Source: Candidatus Electrothrix rattekaaiensis
GTDB taxonomy: Bacteria; Desulfobacterota; Desulfobulbia; Desulfobulbales; Desulfobulbaceae
DNA length: 64,000 nt
Assembly: GCA_032595675.1 (NCBI GenBank)
Contig: JAVQMD010000001.1
Span: 1,024,640 to 1,088,639, forward strand
Direction: 5' to 3'
Position numbers and translations under genes: made by a program
The notes under the pieces: generated by a model
Databases searched by the model: none
Told to the model about the DNA's origin: nothing
What the model saw: the letters and a program-made list of their open reading frames with translations, nothing else
Shown: positions 35,840 to 45,472 of the stretch, piece by piece
Layout of the letters: the number at the start of each line of letters is the position of its first letter
Numbering within the stretch: the first letter of the stretch is position 1

Positions 35840-38050
35840 ATGGCTTTTTCGAGGAGAAATTTTCTCAAATATGCCGCCATGTCCGCCGGAGGCACTGTGC
35901 TTGCCGACACCCCTTTTATTTCTGCCGAAGCCAGAGCAAAGGCTGAGGGTGGAAATGTAAAGTATGTGCCGACAAGCTGTGAGATGTGCTTCTGGAAATG
36001 CGGTGCCGTTGCCAAGGTGGTTGACGGAAAGGTGGTCAAACTGGAGGGTAACCCATACCATCCTCAAAGTCGGGGCAAGTTATGTGCTCGCGGTCAGGGT
36101 GGCATAGGCCAATTGTACGATGAAGACCGCTTGAAGCACCCGATGATTATTGACGGCGCACGGGGTGAAGGTAAGTATAGAAAGGCAAGCTGGGACGAAG
36201 CCCTCACCTTGGTGGCGAAAAAAATGCAGGCCATTGCTGAGAAGTACGGCCCGGAATCTCTGGCTATGATGTCCCACGGCTCTCCTGGTGATTATTTTAC
36301 CAACGTGCTTAAAGCGATGGGATCCAGAAATATAGCCTTTCCGTCTTTTGCCCAGTGTAAAGGAATCCGTGATGTGGCCTGGGAGCTGACCTATGGGCAT
36401 AAGCCGGGGACAAGCTGCGAGCGGGTTGATCTGGAGAACAGCCGGGTTATTGTCCTGTTCGGTACCCATCTGGGTGAGAATATGCATAATTCCCAGAATC
36501 AGGAATTTGCCGAAGCCGTCGGCAGAGGTGCCAAGATTATCTGTGTGGACCCCCGTTACTCCACAGCTGCCTCTAAGTCCTCGTTTTGGCTTCCGATTAA
36601 GCCGGGTACGGATACAGCTCTGCTGTTGGCTTGGATCAATATCGTGATCAGCGAAGGCTTGTATGACAAGGAGTACGTAGAAAAATATACCGTGGGTTTT
36701 GAAGAAGTTAAAGAAGCGGTGAAAGAGTATACCCCGGAATGGGCTGCTCAGGAAACAGAGCTTCCCATGCGCCAAATTGTTGAGTCGGTTCGGGAACTCT
36801 GTCGTTATGCACCTAATGTTGTTGTTCATCCAGGTCGGCATTATTCCTGGTACGGCAATGATACCCAGCGTGCTCGTGCAGTGGCTATTCTCAACGCTCT
36901 GCTCGGTACCTGGGGGCGGAAAGGCGGGATGTGGCTACCTGCCAAGGCAAAATTTGCTAAATTTAACGATGATGCACCGGCCTATCCACCTGCAAGTAAA
37001 CCACCTGTGATCAAAGGAGATTTTCCTTTTGCTGGCGGTGAGGGCGTGACCCAGGTTCTGCGAGATGCCACCATCACCGGGAATCCGTATCCGATCAAGG
37101 CATGGATCGTGGCCGGAACCAACCTGATGAAGGCTTTGCCGGATCAACGTCTCACCCGTAAGGCTATCGACAACTTGGACCTTTTGGTCGCTGTTGATCT
37201 CTTTCCTACCGAGACCGTCATGCTGGCCGATGTTATTCTGCCCGAATGTACCTACCTGGAACGGCATGATGGATTGTACAAGATAAGCACCCGCGAGGCC
37301 GGAGTTGCTATCCGTCAGCCTGCTGTTGAACCCATGTACGAGACCAAACCAGCTTGGTGGATCGGAAGTGAGCTGTGTAAAAAATTAGGCCTTAATGACT
37401 ATGCGGTCAAGGGTAACGGTATGGATGCCTGGGAAGGTCGGATGCGTCGTCAGGCCAAGGCTTGGGGCCTTGACTACGATCAGTTGGCCAAGCATACCGG
37501 CTACGTCAGTATTCCTGACAGTGAGAAGCCGTATATTACAGCGGATAATCAGCCAGTTTTCGGCACCTTTTCAGAAAAAATCGAATTGTACAGTGATGAG
37601 CTGGAAGGAGAAGGATTTGATCCGGTACCCCAATATGAGCCGGTTGAGCATCCCCAAAAAGGCATGTTCCGCCTGATCTATGGCCGTAGCCCTGTGCATA
37701 CCTTCAGTCGAACAGTTAATACCCAGTGGCTCTGGGAGCTCGAAAAAGAAAATGAGGTATGGCTGAATAAGAAAGAGGCTGATCGTCTTGGTGTAAAAAA
37801 TGGTCAGTATGTTGTCCTGGAAAATCAGGACGGCGTGCGATGCAATAAGATCAAGGCTAAGGTGACAGAGCGTATCCGTCATGACTGCGTGTACATGGTC
37901 CACGGATTCGGGCATAATGCCCCGAGATTGAAGCGGGCCAATCAGAGCGGTGCCGATGATCAGCAGCTGATAACCAAGTACATCGAAGATCCTATTACCG
38001 GCGGTACCGGAATGCGGGTCAACTTTGTTAAGATAATCAAGGAGGCCTGA
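35840..38050 (+). CDS. psrA: Polysulfide/thiosulfate reductase-type molybdopterin catalytic subunit
   Basis: A 736-residue member of the complex iron-sulfur molybdoenzyme family. A twin-arginine signal (SRRNFLKYAAMSAGG) directs the folded enzyme to the periplasm. The N-terminal 4Fe-4S ligands are in CEMCFWKCGA and LCARG. The expected Mo-ligand Cys is in FAQCKGIRD (about 176). The C-terminal molybdopterin dinucleotide-binding domain follows from about 600. Together with PsrB and PsrC it would reduce polysulfide, thiosulfate or sulfur, or run in reverse to oxidise sulfide. Which direction and substrate cannot be told from sequence; other closely related enzymes (arsenate, tetrathionate) are less likely but not excluded. 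Confidence 0.88.
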   Translation: MAFSRRNFLKYAAMSAGGTVLADTPFISAEARAKAEGGNVKYVPTSCEMCFWKCGAVAKVVDGKVVKLEGNPYHPQSRGKLCARGQGGIGQLYDEDRLKHPMIIDGARGEGKYRKASWDEALTLVAKKMQAIAEKYGPESLAMMSHGSPGDYFTNVLKAMGSRNIAFPSFAQCKGIRDVAWELTYGHKPGTSCERVDLENSRVIVLFGTHLGENMHNSQNQEFAEAVGRGAKIICVDPRYSTAASKSSFWLPIKPGTDTALLLAWINIVISEGLYDKEYVEKYTVGFEEVKEAVKEYTPEWAAQETELPMRQIVESVRELCRYAPNVVVHPGRHYSWYGNDTQRARAVAILNALLGTWGRKGGMWLPAKAKFAKFNDDAPAYPPASKPPVIKGDFPFAGGEGVTQVLRDATITGNPYPIKAWIVAGTNLMKALPDQRLTRKAIDNLDLLVAVDLFPTETVMLADVILPECTYLERHDGLYKISTREAGVAIRQPAVEPMYETKPAWWIGSELCKKLGLNDYAVKGNGMDAWEGRMRRQAKAWGLDYDQLAKHTGYVSIPDSEKPYITADNQPVFGTFSEKIELYSDELEGEGFDPVPQYEPVEHPQKGMFRLIYGRSPVHTFSRTVNTQWLWELEKENEVWLNKKEADRLGVKNGQYVVLENQDGVRCNKIKAKVTERIRHDCVYMVHGFGHNAPRLKRANQSGADDQQLITKYIEDPITGGTGMRVNFVKIIKEA

Positions 38051-38051
38051 T

Positions 38052-38609
38052 ATGCCCAGATACGCCATGGTCATTGACCAGTCACGATGCATCGGCTGTA
38101 TGGCATGTGTGGTGTCATGCAAGCGTGAAAACGATGTGCCGCCGGAACACTACCGTACCCGAGTGCTTGAGATGGTGCAGGGATCTTTTCCTGACCTGAC
38201 CACAGAGATGCGATCTGAACTCTGCAATCATTGTGATAATGCTCCCTGTGTGAATATCTGCCCCACCGGGGCTTCACATCACGAGGAAGACGGCACGGTC
38301 CAGATTAATCGCAAGAAATGCGTTGGTTGTAAGGCCTGTGTTACTTCTTGTCCGTATAATGCTCGTTATATCAACGAAGAACACGGCTATGCTGATAAAT
38401 GCTCTTTTTGTCAGCAACGGCTGGCCGAGGGGAAAAAACCAGCCTGTGTCGCTACCTGTGTGGGCGGTTCCAGGATATTCGGTGATCTGGACGATCCACA
38501 GAGCGAGATTTCGATAATCTTGCGAAAAAACAGCCATCGAGTTCTGAATAAGGCTGTTGGAACCGGACCGAACGTCTATTATATTAACCAGTATCCTAAA
38601 AGAGCGTAA
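38052..38609 (+). CDS. psrB: Psr-type 4Fe-4S ferredoxin subunit
   Basis: A 185-residue electron-transfer subunit with four cysteine clusters: CIGCMACVVSCKREN (about 15), CNHCDNAPCVNICPTGA (about 58), CVGCKACVTSCPYNA (about 90) and CSFCQQRLAEGKKPACVATC (about 117). This is the four-cluster arrangement of DmsB/PsrB/NrfC proteins. It carries electrons between PsrA and the membrane subunit. Starts 1 bp after the psrA stop. Confidence 0.95.
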   Translation: MPRYAMVIDQSRCIGCMACVVSCKRENDVPPEHYRTRVLEMVQGSFPDLTTEMRSELCNHCDNAPCVNICPTGASHHEEDGTVQINRKKCVGCKACVTSCPYNARYINEEHGYADKCSFCQQRLAEGKKPACVATCVGGSRIFGDLDDPQSEISIILRKNSHRVLNKAVGTGPNVYYINQYPKRA

Positions 38610-38621
38610 GGAGGAGATATC

Positions 38622-39602
38622 ATGGAACTGAGTATTACCGGCACCAATGCCCTTACTTACCCGGTCATACATGTCTGGGATTGGCGGGTGGCCATTTATC
38701 TCTTTCTCGGCGGTCTTTCCGGCGGGTTAATGACGATGAGTGCAATTAATTATCTGCGACCAAGTAGAAAAGGGCCTCTTCAGAGCGTCTGCTGCTGGCA
38801 GATCCCGGTGTTAGCACCGATTCTGCTGACCATCGGTCTGTTTTTTCTCTGGCTGGATCTTGAACGGAAATTGCACGGCTACCTGTTTTACATGACCTTT
38901 AAGCCGCTTTCGCCGATGAGTTGGGGTGCGTGGATCGTTTTGATCATCTTTCCTGTGATGATTCTTTACGCCCTTGCAGCCCTGCCGGATGAGGTGAAAG
39001 GCGGAATTAAAAATAGTTTTGTCAAAAATCTGGCAGATGCTATGGCACCGCATCTGGCTTTTTTGGCCAAGCTCAACGTAGTTTTTGGTATTCTGCTGTC
39101 TATTTACACCGGTATCCTGCTGAGTACCTTTGTGGCTCGACCTCTCTGGAACTCTGCTATCCTGCCACTTCTTTTCTTGGCCAGTGGTATGAGTACCGGA
39201 GCTGCTGTTATGATCATTGTCGCCAAGAGTAAAGAAGTCAAACTTTTCTTTACCAAGTTGGATATCTGGCTGATTCTTGGTGAGCTTTTGATTCTTGCCC
39301 TGCTGTTTTACGGGCATTATACCGGAGATGCAGCTCATCAGGCCGCGATCATGCCCTTTTTCAACTCTTCCCACGAAACCTTTCCCTACTTCCTGAGTAT
39401 CATTGTCATCGGGATAGTTCTTCCCTTGGCAATTGTTATGAAGTTTCTTGAGGTAACGGGTAAGCGTACTGAAGAGGTCACCGGTTTTGGTCTCTTCCTG
39501 ATGACCACCAGTGCTATACTGGTTCTGATCGGTGGTGCAATTGTTCGTTTTGCCTTGGTCTATGCGGGGCAGCTTTCAGGGTATGGATATACGATGATGT
39601 AA
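38622..39602 (+). CDS. psrC: NrfD/PsrC-type membrane anchor
   Basis: A 326-residue membrane protein with about eight or nine helices, matching the NrfD/PsrC family that exchanges electrons with the quinone pool (LFLGGLSGGLMTMSAINYL near the N-terminus is typical). It anchors PsrAB at the periplasmic face. Preceded by AAGGAGGAGAT, a strong ribosome site, 12 bp after psrB. A terminator follows. Confidence 0.93.
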   Translation: MELSITGTNALTYPVIHVWDWRVAIYLFLGGLSGGLMTMSAINYLRPSRKGPLQSVCCWQIPVLAPILLTIGLFFLWLDLERKLHGYLFYMTFKPLSPMSWGAWIVLIIFPVMILYALAALPDEVKGGIKNSFVKNLADAMAPHLAFLAKLNVVFGILLSIYTGILLSTFVARPLWNSAILPLLFLASGMSTGAAVMIIVAKSKEVKLFFTKLDIWLILGELLILALLFYGHYTGDAAHQAAIMPFFNSSHETFPYFLSIIVIGIVLPLAIVMKFLEVTGKRTEEVTGFGLFLMTTSAILVLIGGAIVRFALVYAGQLSGYGYTMM

Positions 39603-39641
39603 CGTTGATCGTACCTGAATTAGGTTGATAAAGAATCCGCC

Positions 39642-39681
39642 AAAAACCGCCGTGTTGCCTTGCAGCACGGCGGTTTTTTTT
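39642..39681 (+). terminator. Rho-independent terminator of psrABC
   Basis: The stem AAAAACCGCCGTG / CACGGCGGTTTTT with an 11-base loop and a T-tract lies 40 bp after psrC. Confidence 0.92.
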
Positions 39682-39827
39682 GGAGTGTGTTTGTTGATAA
39701 TTTTATACTTACAGGGTGTTCCCTTGTGTCTTGTCGAATAGCGAAAAAACACTTGTCCTTATAGGAAGGTACTGCTACAACTCCGGCATGTTTTTTCAAA
39801 GAAATCATCCTTCAGCCGAGATCTGCC

Positions 39828-40895
39828 GTGAATATTCGTCGTCAACAGGAAGAGCAGGAAAAAGTGATACTCTCTCCCTATGCCTGCCTGAGTACACAAT
39901 CGCGAGGTCGCTTTCGTCATGAACCTGATGGCTGTGATTTTCGGACTGTATTTCAAAGAGATCGGGATCGTATTCTTCACTCGAAAACCTTTCGTCGCCT
40001 GAAGCATAAGACCCAGGTCTTTCTTTCTCCAACCGGGGATCATTATCGGACCCGGCTCACCCATGTCCTGGAGGTTTCCCAGATAGCCCGAACCATTGCC
40101 ACCTGTTTGCAACTGAACGAATACCTGACCGAGGCCATCGCCCTGGGCCATGATCTTGGACACACACCCTTTGGTCATGCAGGAGAATACAGCCTGAATC
40201 AGTTACATCCCGGAGGATTTAAACATTATATCCAGAGCCTGCGGGTCGTTGATTTTATCGAGAAAAACGGCAAGGGATTGAATCTGACCTGGGAGGTCAG
40301 AAACGGGATTGTCAAGCATTCCAAGGGATACCGGGATATTCTGCCGGAAGACAGCAAAGAACTGCCCGCCACCCTGGAGGGACAGGCCGTGCGGGTGGCG
40401 GATATTATCGCCTATTTGAATCATGATATGGATGATGCCTTACGGGCTGGGATGATTCGGGAAACTGATCTGCCCGATTACCTGCGCGAGGTGGTCGGCG
40501 ACAGACCCTCTATGCGGATTGACACCATGGTCCGTGATTTGGTGACAGAAACCCTGCGGTGTAATGACGGGCGTCTTCGCCTAAGTCCGATGATGCAGGA
40601 GGTGATTAAGGATTTGCGCAGTTTTCTCTATAATAAAGTGTACCGCAATCAGCGTGTGCATAATGAGTTTGAAAAGGCCCAGAATATCATCAACGAGTTG
40701 TACGGTTTCTTTCTGGAATATGAGTTTTCCGCTAATCGGGAGCAGCCTTTTATTGAGCGTGCCCCGGTGCGGGGAGATAAGGCAAGGAAACAGCTCCATC
40801 GTCAGGTCTGTGATTTTATCGCCGGGATGACGGATCGCTATGCTCTGGGGATTTATCGGCATATCTTTTTACCTAAGCCTTGGTCGGTTTTGTAG
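39828..40895 (+). CDS. dgt: Deoxyguanosinetriphosphate triphosphohydrolase-like HD protein
   Basis: A 355-residue HD-domain hydrolase that splits dNTPs to nucleosides and triphosphate. The motif set is complete: [18 protein letters not shown] (H), [15 protein letters not shown] (HD and H), then a second conserved block [14 protein letters not shown]. The GTG at 39828 is used because no ATG precedes the conserved N-terminus. Its 3' end lies only 14 bp from the convergent CBASS effector end. dGTPases can take part in phage defence, but this length and motif set fits the ordinary short-form enzyme. Confidence 0.93.
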   Translation: MNIRRQQEEQEKVILSPYACLSTQSRGRFRHEPDGCDFRTVFQRDRDRILHSKTFRRLKHKTQVFLSPTGDHYRTRLTHVLEVSQIARTIATCLQLNEYLTEAIALGHDLGHTPFGHAGEYSLNQLHPGGFKHYIQSLRVVDFIEKNGKGLNLTWEVRNGIVKHSKGYRDILPEDSKELPATLEGQAVRVADIIAYLNHDMDDALRAGMIRETDLPDYLREVVGDRPSMRIDTMVRDLVTETLRCNDGRLRLSPMMQEVIKDLRSFLYNKVYRNQRVHNEFEKAQNIINELYGFFLEYEFSANREQPFIERAPVRGDKARKQLHRQVCDFIAGMTDRYALGIYRHIFLPKPWSVL

Positions 40896-40909
40896 GGGGG
40901 GGGCGTTTG

Positions 40910-42019
40910 CTATACAACTGTCGTTTTGTCACCTTGGATTATAGCAGGGGATTGTTCATCCTTAGTATTGAACAACACACCCCAAGGATACTTTTCTTTT
41001 AGAGAATTCTGATATTCATAAACTATACAGGCAGGATGATTTTTTGTGATCTGCCGCCCCATGCAAAAATTAAATGCCGCTTGAGCAGCGCAGAATATGT
41101 GGACCAATTCAACGCCGTCTGCATTAAGCTTTTTCATCATCTCTCTGAAATCAACCTGAAACGCATCCATTTTTTCCTTGCTCGCCATATTGTCATATTT
41201 TATTTCAGGCATAGACACTTTTGCATATGGTAAATCAGGAATTCTTCTTCTGACATCTCCAATCGATACAGGATGGCTTATTTCCATAATTATGCAGACT
41301 TCTTTTGCCAGTTGATAGCTACTCCAGTCTATAAACGGTTTGTTGGTATCGCTATAACCGGCCAACTTGTACCATTCTCCAGAGTTCCGGTTATAATCCC
41401 ATGTGATTACATGGCTGGTGTTGCCGAGCATAAACCCAGCAAGAAACCCTAGGCCTACAGGTGCCGTTCCTCCATAATGGACGGTTATATCTTTTATTCC
41501 TGTTTGATCTTTTTTTGCCATAAAAGTATTTCTGAGGTTTATTACTGTAACATTCAGGGCTTCTTGAGGATCGTTGACGACAAAACTCCGATAGCACTTT
41601 GTTAAATCAATGGACAGTGATTCAGAACAGCCACTCTCTTTCGATACAAAATTAATCAAAGGGCTGGATATCTTTTCTCTCAGGGCGATATGTTCAATAG
41701 CAATATTGAGTACTTTTCGACGGCGACAGATAATGTATAGCGATTCGCCAATTACCATTGCAAGCCCAATCAGGCCGACACAAGTCATTAACGGTTCCCA
41801 GAATGGCTTACTCTGACTGACCTCCAAACTCACCAATGTGTGCGTGCCATCTGCTGAACTATGCTCAACATCAAGGGAAGCCCATCCAGCCCCACCGAAA
41901 CCAAGCAGACAGAGAAAAAAACCTGCTTTCATAACAAGATTAACAGGCCTGGTTATCCAAGCGAGGTGTTTCCAGATTACTGATTTGCTAAAACTAATTA
42001 AATCGTCAACGAATTTCAT
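40910..42019 (-). CDS. Transmembrane SAVED-domain CBASS effector
   Basis: A 369-residue protein with two N-terminal membrane helices (about 29-48, GFFLCLLGFGGAGWASL, and about 75-97, PLMTCVGLIGLAMVIGESLYII) and a cytoplasmic C-terminal domain. That domain has features of SAVED, the CARF-like sensor of cyclic oligonucleotides in CBASS, including HIFCAAQAAFNFCMGRQI near the end (compare the usual H-x-F...P-x-A...G block). Such TM-SAVED effectors (Cap14-like) probably disrupt the membrane once a nucleotide signal binds. The ATG at 42019 was chosen over a longer frame to 42076 because it overlaps the cap3 stop as ATGA. Last gene of the CBASS operon. The SAVED call is by position and fold-like motifs, less certain than the other CBASS parts. 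Confidence 0.75.
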   Translation of the reverse strand: MKFVDDLISFSKSVIWKHLAWITRPVNLVMKAGFFLCLLGFGGAGWASLDVEHSSADGTHTLVSLEVSQSKPFWEPLMTCVGLIGLAMVIGESLYIICRRRKVLNIAIEHIALREKISSPLINFVSKESGCSESLSIDLTKCYRSFVVNDPQEALNVTVINLRNTFMAKKDQTGIKDITVHYGGTAPVGLGFLAGFMLGNTSHVITWDYNRNSGEWYKLAGYSDTNKPFIDWSSYQLAKEVCIIMEISHPVSIGDVRRRIPDLPYAKVSMPEIKYDNMASKEKMDAFQVDFREMMKKLNADGVELVHIFCAAQAAFNFCMGRQITKNHPACIVYEYQNSLKEKYPWGVLFNTKDEQSPAIIQGDKTTVV

Positions 42020-42525
42020 AAGCCAGTATACTTCTCCAGTTTTACAAAGTTTTTTGAATTTCTGCTTCCTTCCCAACAGTGTATTTCTTGTATGCCAACT
42101 ATCACGAAATATAAGTATTTTCCTTCGTAAATATCATTTTTTAAAACATTCAGCCAATCATGCAAATCTGTTTTCGATGGTAATGGATTCAGGGCAGGAT
42201 GCGTATGCCAGCTTCCCAGATAAGCACATGTCCCATTAGACGTAAGCCAGTATTTATGGGCAAATTGCTCATGGCCTTCTCCCCGAAAAAATGAATTTCT
42301 TTTCTGTTTGTCACCAAGCATCGGCTCCGACACATGATCAACTGCGATATGTGATCCATCTTTCAAGTGCCTGCCTAAGAGCAAGCCGCCTGCTTCAGGA
42401 CTTGAAAGGCTGTTTTGTCTATACGTTAAGAACGTGGCAACAACAGCTTTGTCAAAAATGATCCGGCTGCTGTCCGTCTTTACAAATCTAATCGTTTGCA
42501 CCACAGGCTTTGCAATTTTGGGCAA
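42016..42525 (-). CDS. cap3: CBASS Cap3: JAB/MPN isopeptidase
   Basis: About 169 residues with the JAMM zinc motif GSWHTHPALNPLPSKTDLHD (H-x-H-x7-S-x2-D) and an upstream Glu in SSPEAGGLLLG. In type II CBASS, Cap3 removes the CD-NTase from the targets to which Cap2 has joined it. The longest start is a TTG at 42525; a GTG at 42504 is equally possible, and both overlap the end of the restored cap2 frame (stop at 42488). The end overlaps the SAVED effector start by 4 bp. Intact. Confidence 0.88.
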   Translation of the reverse strand: MPKIAKPVVQTIRFVKTDSSRIIFDKAVVATFLTYRQNSLSSPEAGGLLLGRHLKDGSHIAVDHVSEPMLGDKQKRNSFFRGEGHEQFAHKYWLTSNGTCAYLGSWHTHPALNPLPSKTDLHDWLNVLKNDIYEGKYLYFVIVGIQEIHCWEGSRNSKNFVKLEKYTGL

Positions 42526-42641
42526 TATAGTTACGTGAATCGTGATTTTCTCCTTGGGCTAATTTTGTGTACCATGGTGAAACAGCATAACCGTTTGACT
42601 CAAGCTCTACAGCACTTCCCTTCCAGCTGCGAAGTTCGTTT
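42488..42641 (-). pseudogene. cap2 fragment 3: C-terminal zinc-site tail
   Basis: The last 48 or so codons of cap2, cut off by the ISKra4-family element. Read with the target duplication, the frame continues from NEL as RSWKGSAVELESNGYAVSP and ends NCKACGAND then TAG at 42488-42490. The CKAC pair is expected to complete a zinc site with the CLEC pair of fragment 2. It has no start of its own and overlaps the cap3 start. Confidence 0.88.
42633..42641. repeat. Left 9-bp target duplication of the ISKra4-family element
   Basis: AGTTCGTTT here is repeated exactly at 44335-44343. Confidence 0.92.
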
Positions 42642-44334
42642 GGGTGCGGCTCTTTTGAAATAAAAGCAACATATTGATAAATTTTTCATTCTTATGGGTT
42701 GACTGTCGATAATTTGCTTGAATTGTGCATGCTGATGCGGTAAAAGAATTACAGTATTTTTTACTCAGCACCTTGGAGAGTCCATATGTACAGCCCCTGT
42801 CACCTCGCAGAAAGCAATAAAGAGCATTATCTTCGATCTTTTGAAGCACTTGATAAACTGGCATCCCACATATCCGGCATGGAATTCTCCTCATCCTCCT
42901 TCGGAGATGTGGAAGCAGTTATTCAAGAAAAAGGGCAGGAAATTTTACGACTGCTGGCACAGGGGTATCTGTCTCAGCGTTCTGCGGAAGAAGAAAAAAA
43001 AGAATTTGTTCTCGGAGAAGACGGCATTCGTCGCAATCATCGCAGAACAGGTTGTACTCGAAAAATTGAATCACGTTTTGGAGAGGTTAAGCTCTCACGA
43101 ATTGGTTATTGCGGACCGTTTGTCGGCAGCGTTTTTCCTCTGGATGCCGAGTTGAATTTGCCGCCCAACAAGTATTCACACGGTCTGCGGAGTGAAATAG
43201 CACATCTGACAGCAGTCGCTTCTTTTGACGAAACATTGGAGCTGCTGGAACGGCAGGGAGGTGGAATACTGCCTAAACGTCAACTTCAGGAAGTATCCGC
43301 AGATATCGTTCGTGATTTCAAGGAATTTTACGAACAACCCCTTAACTTATCGTCCGAAAAGGGTAGTATTTTAGTCATCACGGCGGACGGTAAGGGCGTA
43401 TCAATGCATAATCAGGATCTGCGGCCTGCTGCCAAAAAACAAGCGGAAAAGGAGCAGGATAAGAAAAAAGCCCGACTTCAGCCCGGAGAGAAAAAGGGGC
43501 GTAAACGGATGGCGACCGTTGTCTCAGTGTATGAAACATCCCCTTATCAGCGCACTCCTGAACAACTTCTCAATATTGATGGAGAAACCGCACCACCACG
43601 TCCCGAGGTTAAAAACAAGCGGGTCTGGGCGGAGATTACTGAAGATATGGGAAACGCCCTTGACCAAGGATTCCAGGAGGCACTTCGACGAGATCCTGAA
43701 CAAAAAATGGAATGGGTTGTTCTTATCGATGGGCAGACCGATCTGATCAGGCAAGTTGAGGCGCAGGCGGAGAAGCATAATGTGGAGGTAACCGTTATTC
43801 AGGATTTTATTCATGTTATCGAATACCTATGGAAATCTGCTCATGCGCTTTACCCCGGCAAAGAGGAAGCTGAAAGGCGAGAAGAGTGGGTTGGGGGACG
43901 TACGCTTGAGATCCTGAAAGGAAACGGGCAAAGCGTGGCCAGCGGTTTACGACGTGCCGCTACACGCAGAGGTTTGGATAAAAAAGAACGTATTCCTTCG
44001 GATACCGCTGCGAATTATATTGAGAAAAATCAAAAACGACTGAGATATGAAGAAGCCTTGTCAAAGGGATTGCCCATCGCTACCGGTGTGATAGAGGGAG
44101 CTTGTCGGCATCTGGTTAAAGATCGCATGGATCTCACTGGTGCCCGTTGGCGGCTCAAATCAGCAGATGCAGTGCTGAAGTTAAGAGCACTGAAAGCCAG
44201 CGGAGACATGAAACAATACCTAAGCTTTCATTTTTGGAAGGAGAGGTGCAGAAATTACATCTGGATGCCAAACGATAATGCAGTTCCGGCAACGATATGA
44301 CCGTTGAGCGACTCGTAGGAAAAGAGCCGCACCC
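42642..44334 (+). mobile_element. ISKra4-family insertion sequence in cap2
   Basis: A 1693-bp element bounded by 15-bp perfect terminal inverted repeats (GGGTGCGGCTCTTTT at 42642-42656, its complement at 44320-44334) and flanked by 9-bp direct duplications. It carries one transposase reading opposite to the interrupted gene. The ends, duplication and reading frame are all intact, which suggests a recent insertion. Confidence 0.95.
42786..44300 (+). CDS. ISKra4-family transposase
   Basis: A 504-residue DDE-type transposase. Family features: an N-terminal block (GYCGPFVGSVFPLDAELNLP), VITADGKGVSM (about 201, first Asp), VVLIDGQTDLI (about 316, second Asp), FIHVIEYLWKSAH, and ATGVIEGACRHLVKDRMD with TGARWRL near the C-terminus (Glu). 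Length is typical for the family and no frameshift is seen. It is the only gene of its element. Confidence 0.92.
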   Translation: MYSPCHLAESNKEHYLRSFEALDKLASHISGMEFSSSSFGDVEAVIQEKGQEILRLLAQGYLSQRSAEEEKKEFVLGEDGIRRNHRRTGCTRKIESRFGEVKLSRIGYCGPFVGSVFPLDAELNLPPNKYSHGLRSEIAHLTAVASFDETLELLERQGGGILPKRQLQEVSADIVRDFKEFYEQPLNLSSEKGSILVITADGKGVSMHNQDLRPAAKKQAEKEQDKKKARLQPGEKKGRKRMATVVSVYETSPYQRTPEQLLNIDGETAPPRPEVKNKRVWAEITEDMGNALDQGFQEALRRDPEQKMEWVVLIDGQTDLIRQVEAQAEKHNVEVTVIQDFIHVIEYLWKSAHALYPGKEEAERREEWVGGRTLEILKGNGQSVASGLRRAATRRGLDKKERIPSDTAANYIEKNQKRLRYEEALSKGLPIATGVIEGACRHLVKDRMDLTGARWRLKSADAVLKLRALKASGDMKQYLSFHFWKERCRNYIWMPNDNAVPATI

Positions 44335-45458
44335 AGTTCGTTTGAACAATCTCCTTTCAGAGCGTCAATTGTCGACCTTGTTGCCAAAATGGCTGTTTGA
44401 GAAGCATCAAGATAGGAATACGGAGTCATTACGCCACCGCACCCCCCAATATGTTGGCTTATGGTTTGCCCTTGTTTTATAAAGTTGGTTTTAGGATGGG
44501 GCTTAAAACCAACTGATCGAGTGTACAGGCATTCAAGGCATCCAGGAGCAGCGGGATTACCCACGCGCATACAGTGTCCTCCGATACCAAATCCCTCCTG
44601 CCATGCGTAAATCACCGGAATGGGATGTTTGCACGCATGATGTCCCATGTTATACCGTAGCTCTTGTGTAAACTCGCCGGTAGCCACCACGATAGCATCA
44701 TACGTTATATTTTCTTCTTTCCAAGGCGGAACATTCAGTAACCCATGTAAATATGGAACAGCTTTCACAAAGGGCTGATTCATCATGATATCGGCAGCAA
44801 GCTGTTCGACTTTGTAACGTGGATTAACCGGTTCAATGTGCAGTCCGCCAAGAACATGACGATACATGTTCTCTGAGTAAAATCTGTCATAATCGAAAAG
44901 ATGCAATTCTCCGACACCGGATTTTGCCAAATTCACGGCAATATTCCCACCTACTGAGCCGCACCCGATTACAGCTACCTTTTTGTCAGCCAAGGATGTT
45001 TTTGCTCCGCCCCGTCGGATTAGGTAATTCTGACTGTGGTTCTGTAGACGGATCGGAGATATTCCCCATATTTTTTTTGGAGAAGTTAAAGGGTGTTGGG
45101 CCTTTTCGTTGCGTGAAAATTGAATTCCCCATAACGCTTTTTCGCCTGACGGCTTCGGATGAGAGAAGATTATCCCGGTTATGTTACTCCATTTTTGTTT
45201 TTCCGCCCAAAGTGTGGCGTTTTTTGCCACCTCTGAAGAGGCGTGTGCGCCTACAATCTCTGTAATATCCTGACATGTCCATTTTGTCATTGGCGCAGGC
45301 GGCATTGCCGGTTTGAGTAGAGGGATGAAAAGTATCTTGGCCTGCTTTCTTTTCTGAAGCATTGTTAACGGCCAGTACATCGCATTGACCTTGGACTCTT
45401 GGTCATGGATTGCCAGAAAGGTTGGTGTCTTCGTCTTTCTTTCCTTTTTATGATCCAA
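44220..45458 (-). pseudogene. cap2 fragment 2: E1-like (ThiF) adenylation domain
   Basis: The middle part of cap2, between the two insertion sequences. It has the E1 nucleotide-binding loop VAVIGCGSVGGNIAVNLAK and the following acidic FDYDRF, a CLEC zinc half-site, and HIGGCGGVMTP, whose Cys may be the catalytic one. As it stands, the frame opens at a TTG (45458) and its last residues (after SNEL) are read from the ISKra4 element to a stop at 44220. True cap2 sequence covers 44335-45472. E1 activity would activate the C-terminus of the CD-NTase; without its E2 part and zinc tail this piece is unlikely to work alone. Confidence 0.92.
44335..44343. repeat. Right 9-bp target duplication of the ISKra4-family element
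   Basis: AGTTCGTTT, identical to 42633-42641. Confidence 0.92.
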
Positions 45459-45466
45459 ATAACCTG

Positions 45467-45472
45467 TAAGTT
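45467..45472. repeat. Left 6-bp target duplication of the IS1634-family element
   Basis: TAAGTT, identical to 47208-47213. Confidence 0.9.

Noticed and set aside
39828..40895. dgt as part of the CBASS defence island
   Set aside because: It is convergent with the operon and has ordinary dGTPase features; no link beyond proximity.
44220..45458. A stand-alone E1/ThiF gene with a separate E2 gene, as a novel CBASS layout
   Set aside because: The separation is fully explained by the IS1634-family insertion with a target duplication; the joined frame is continuous.
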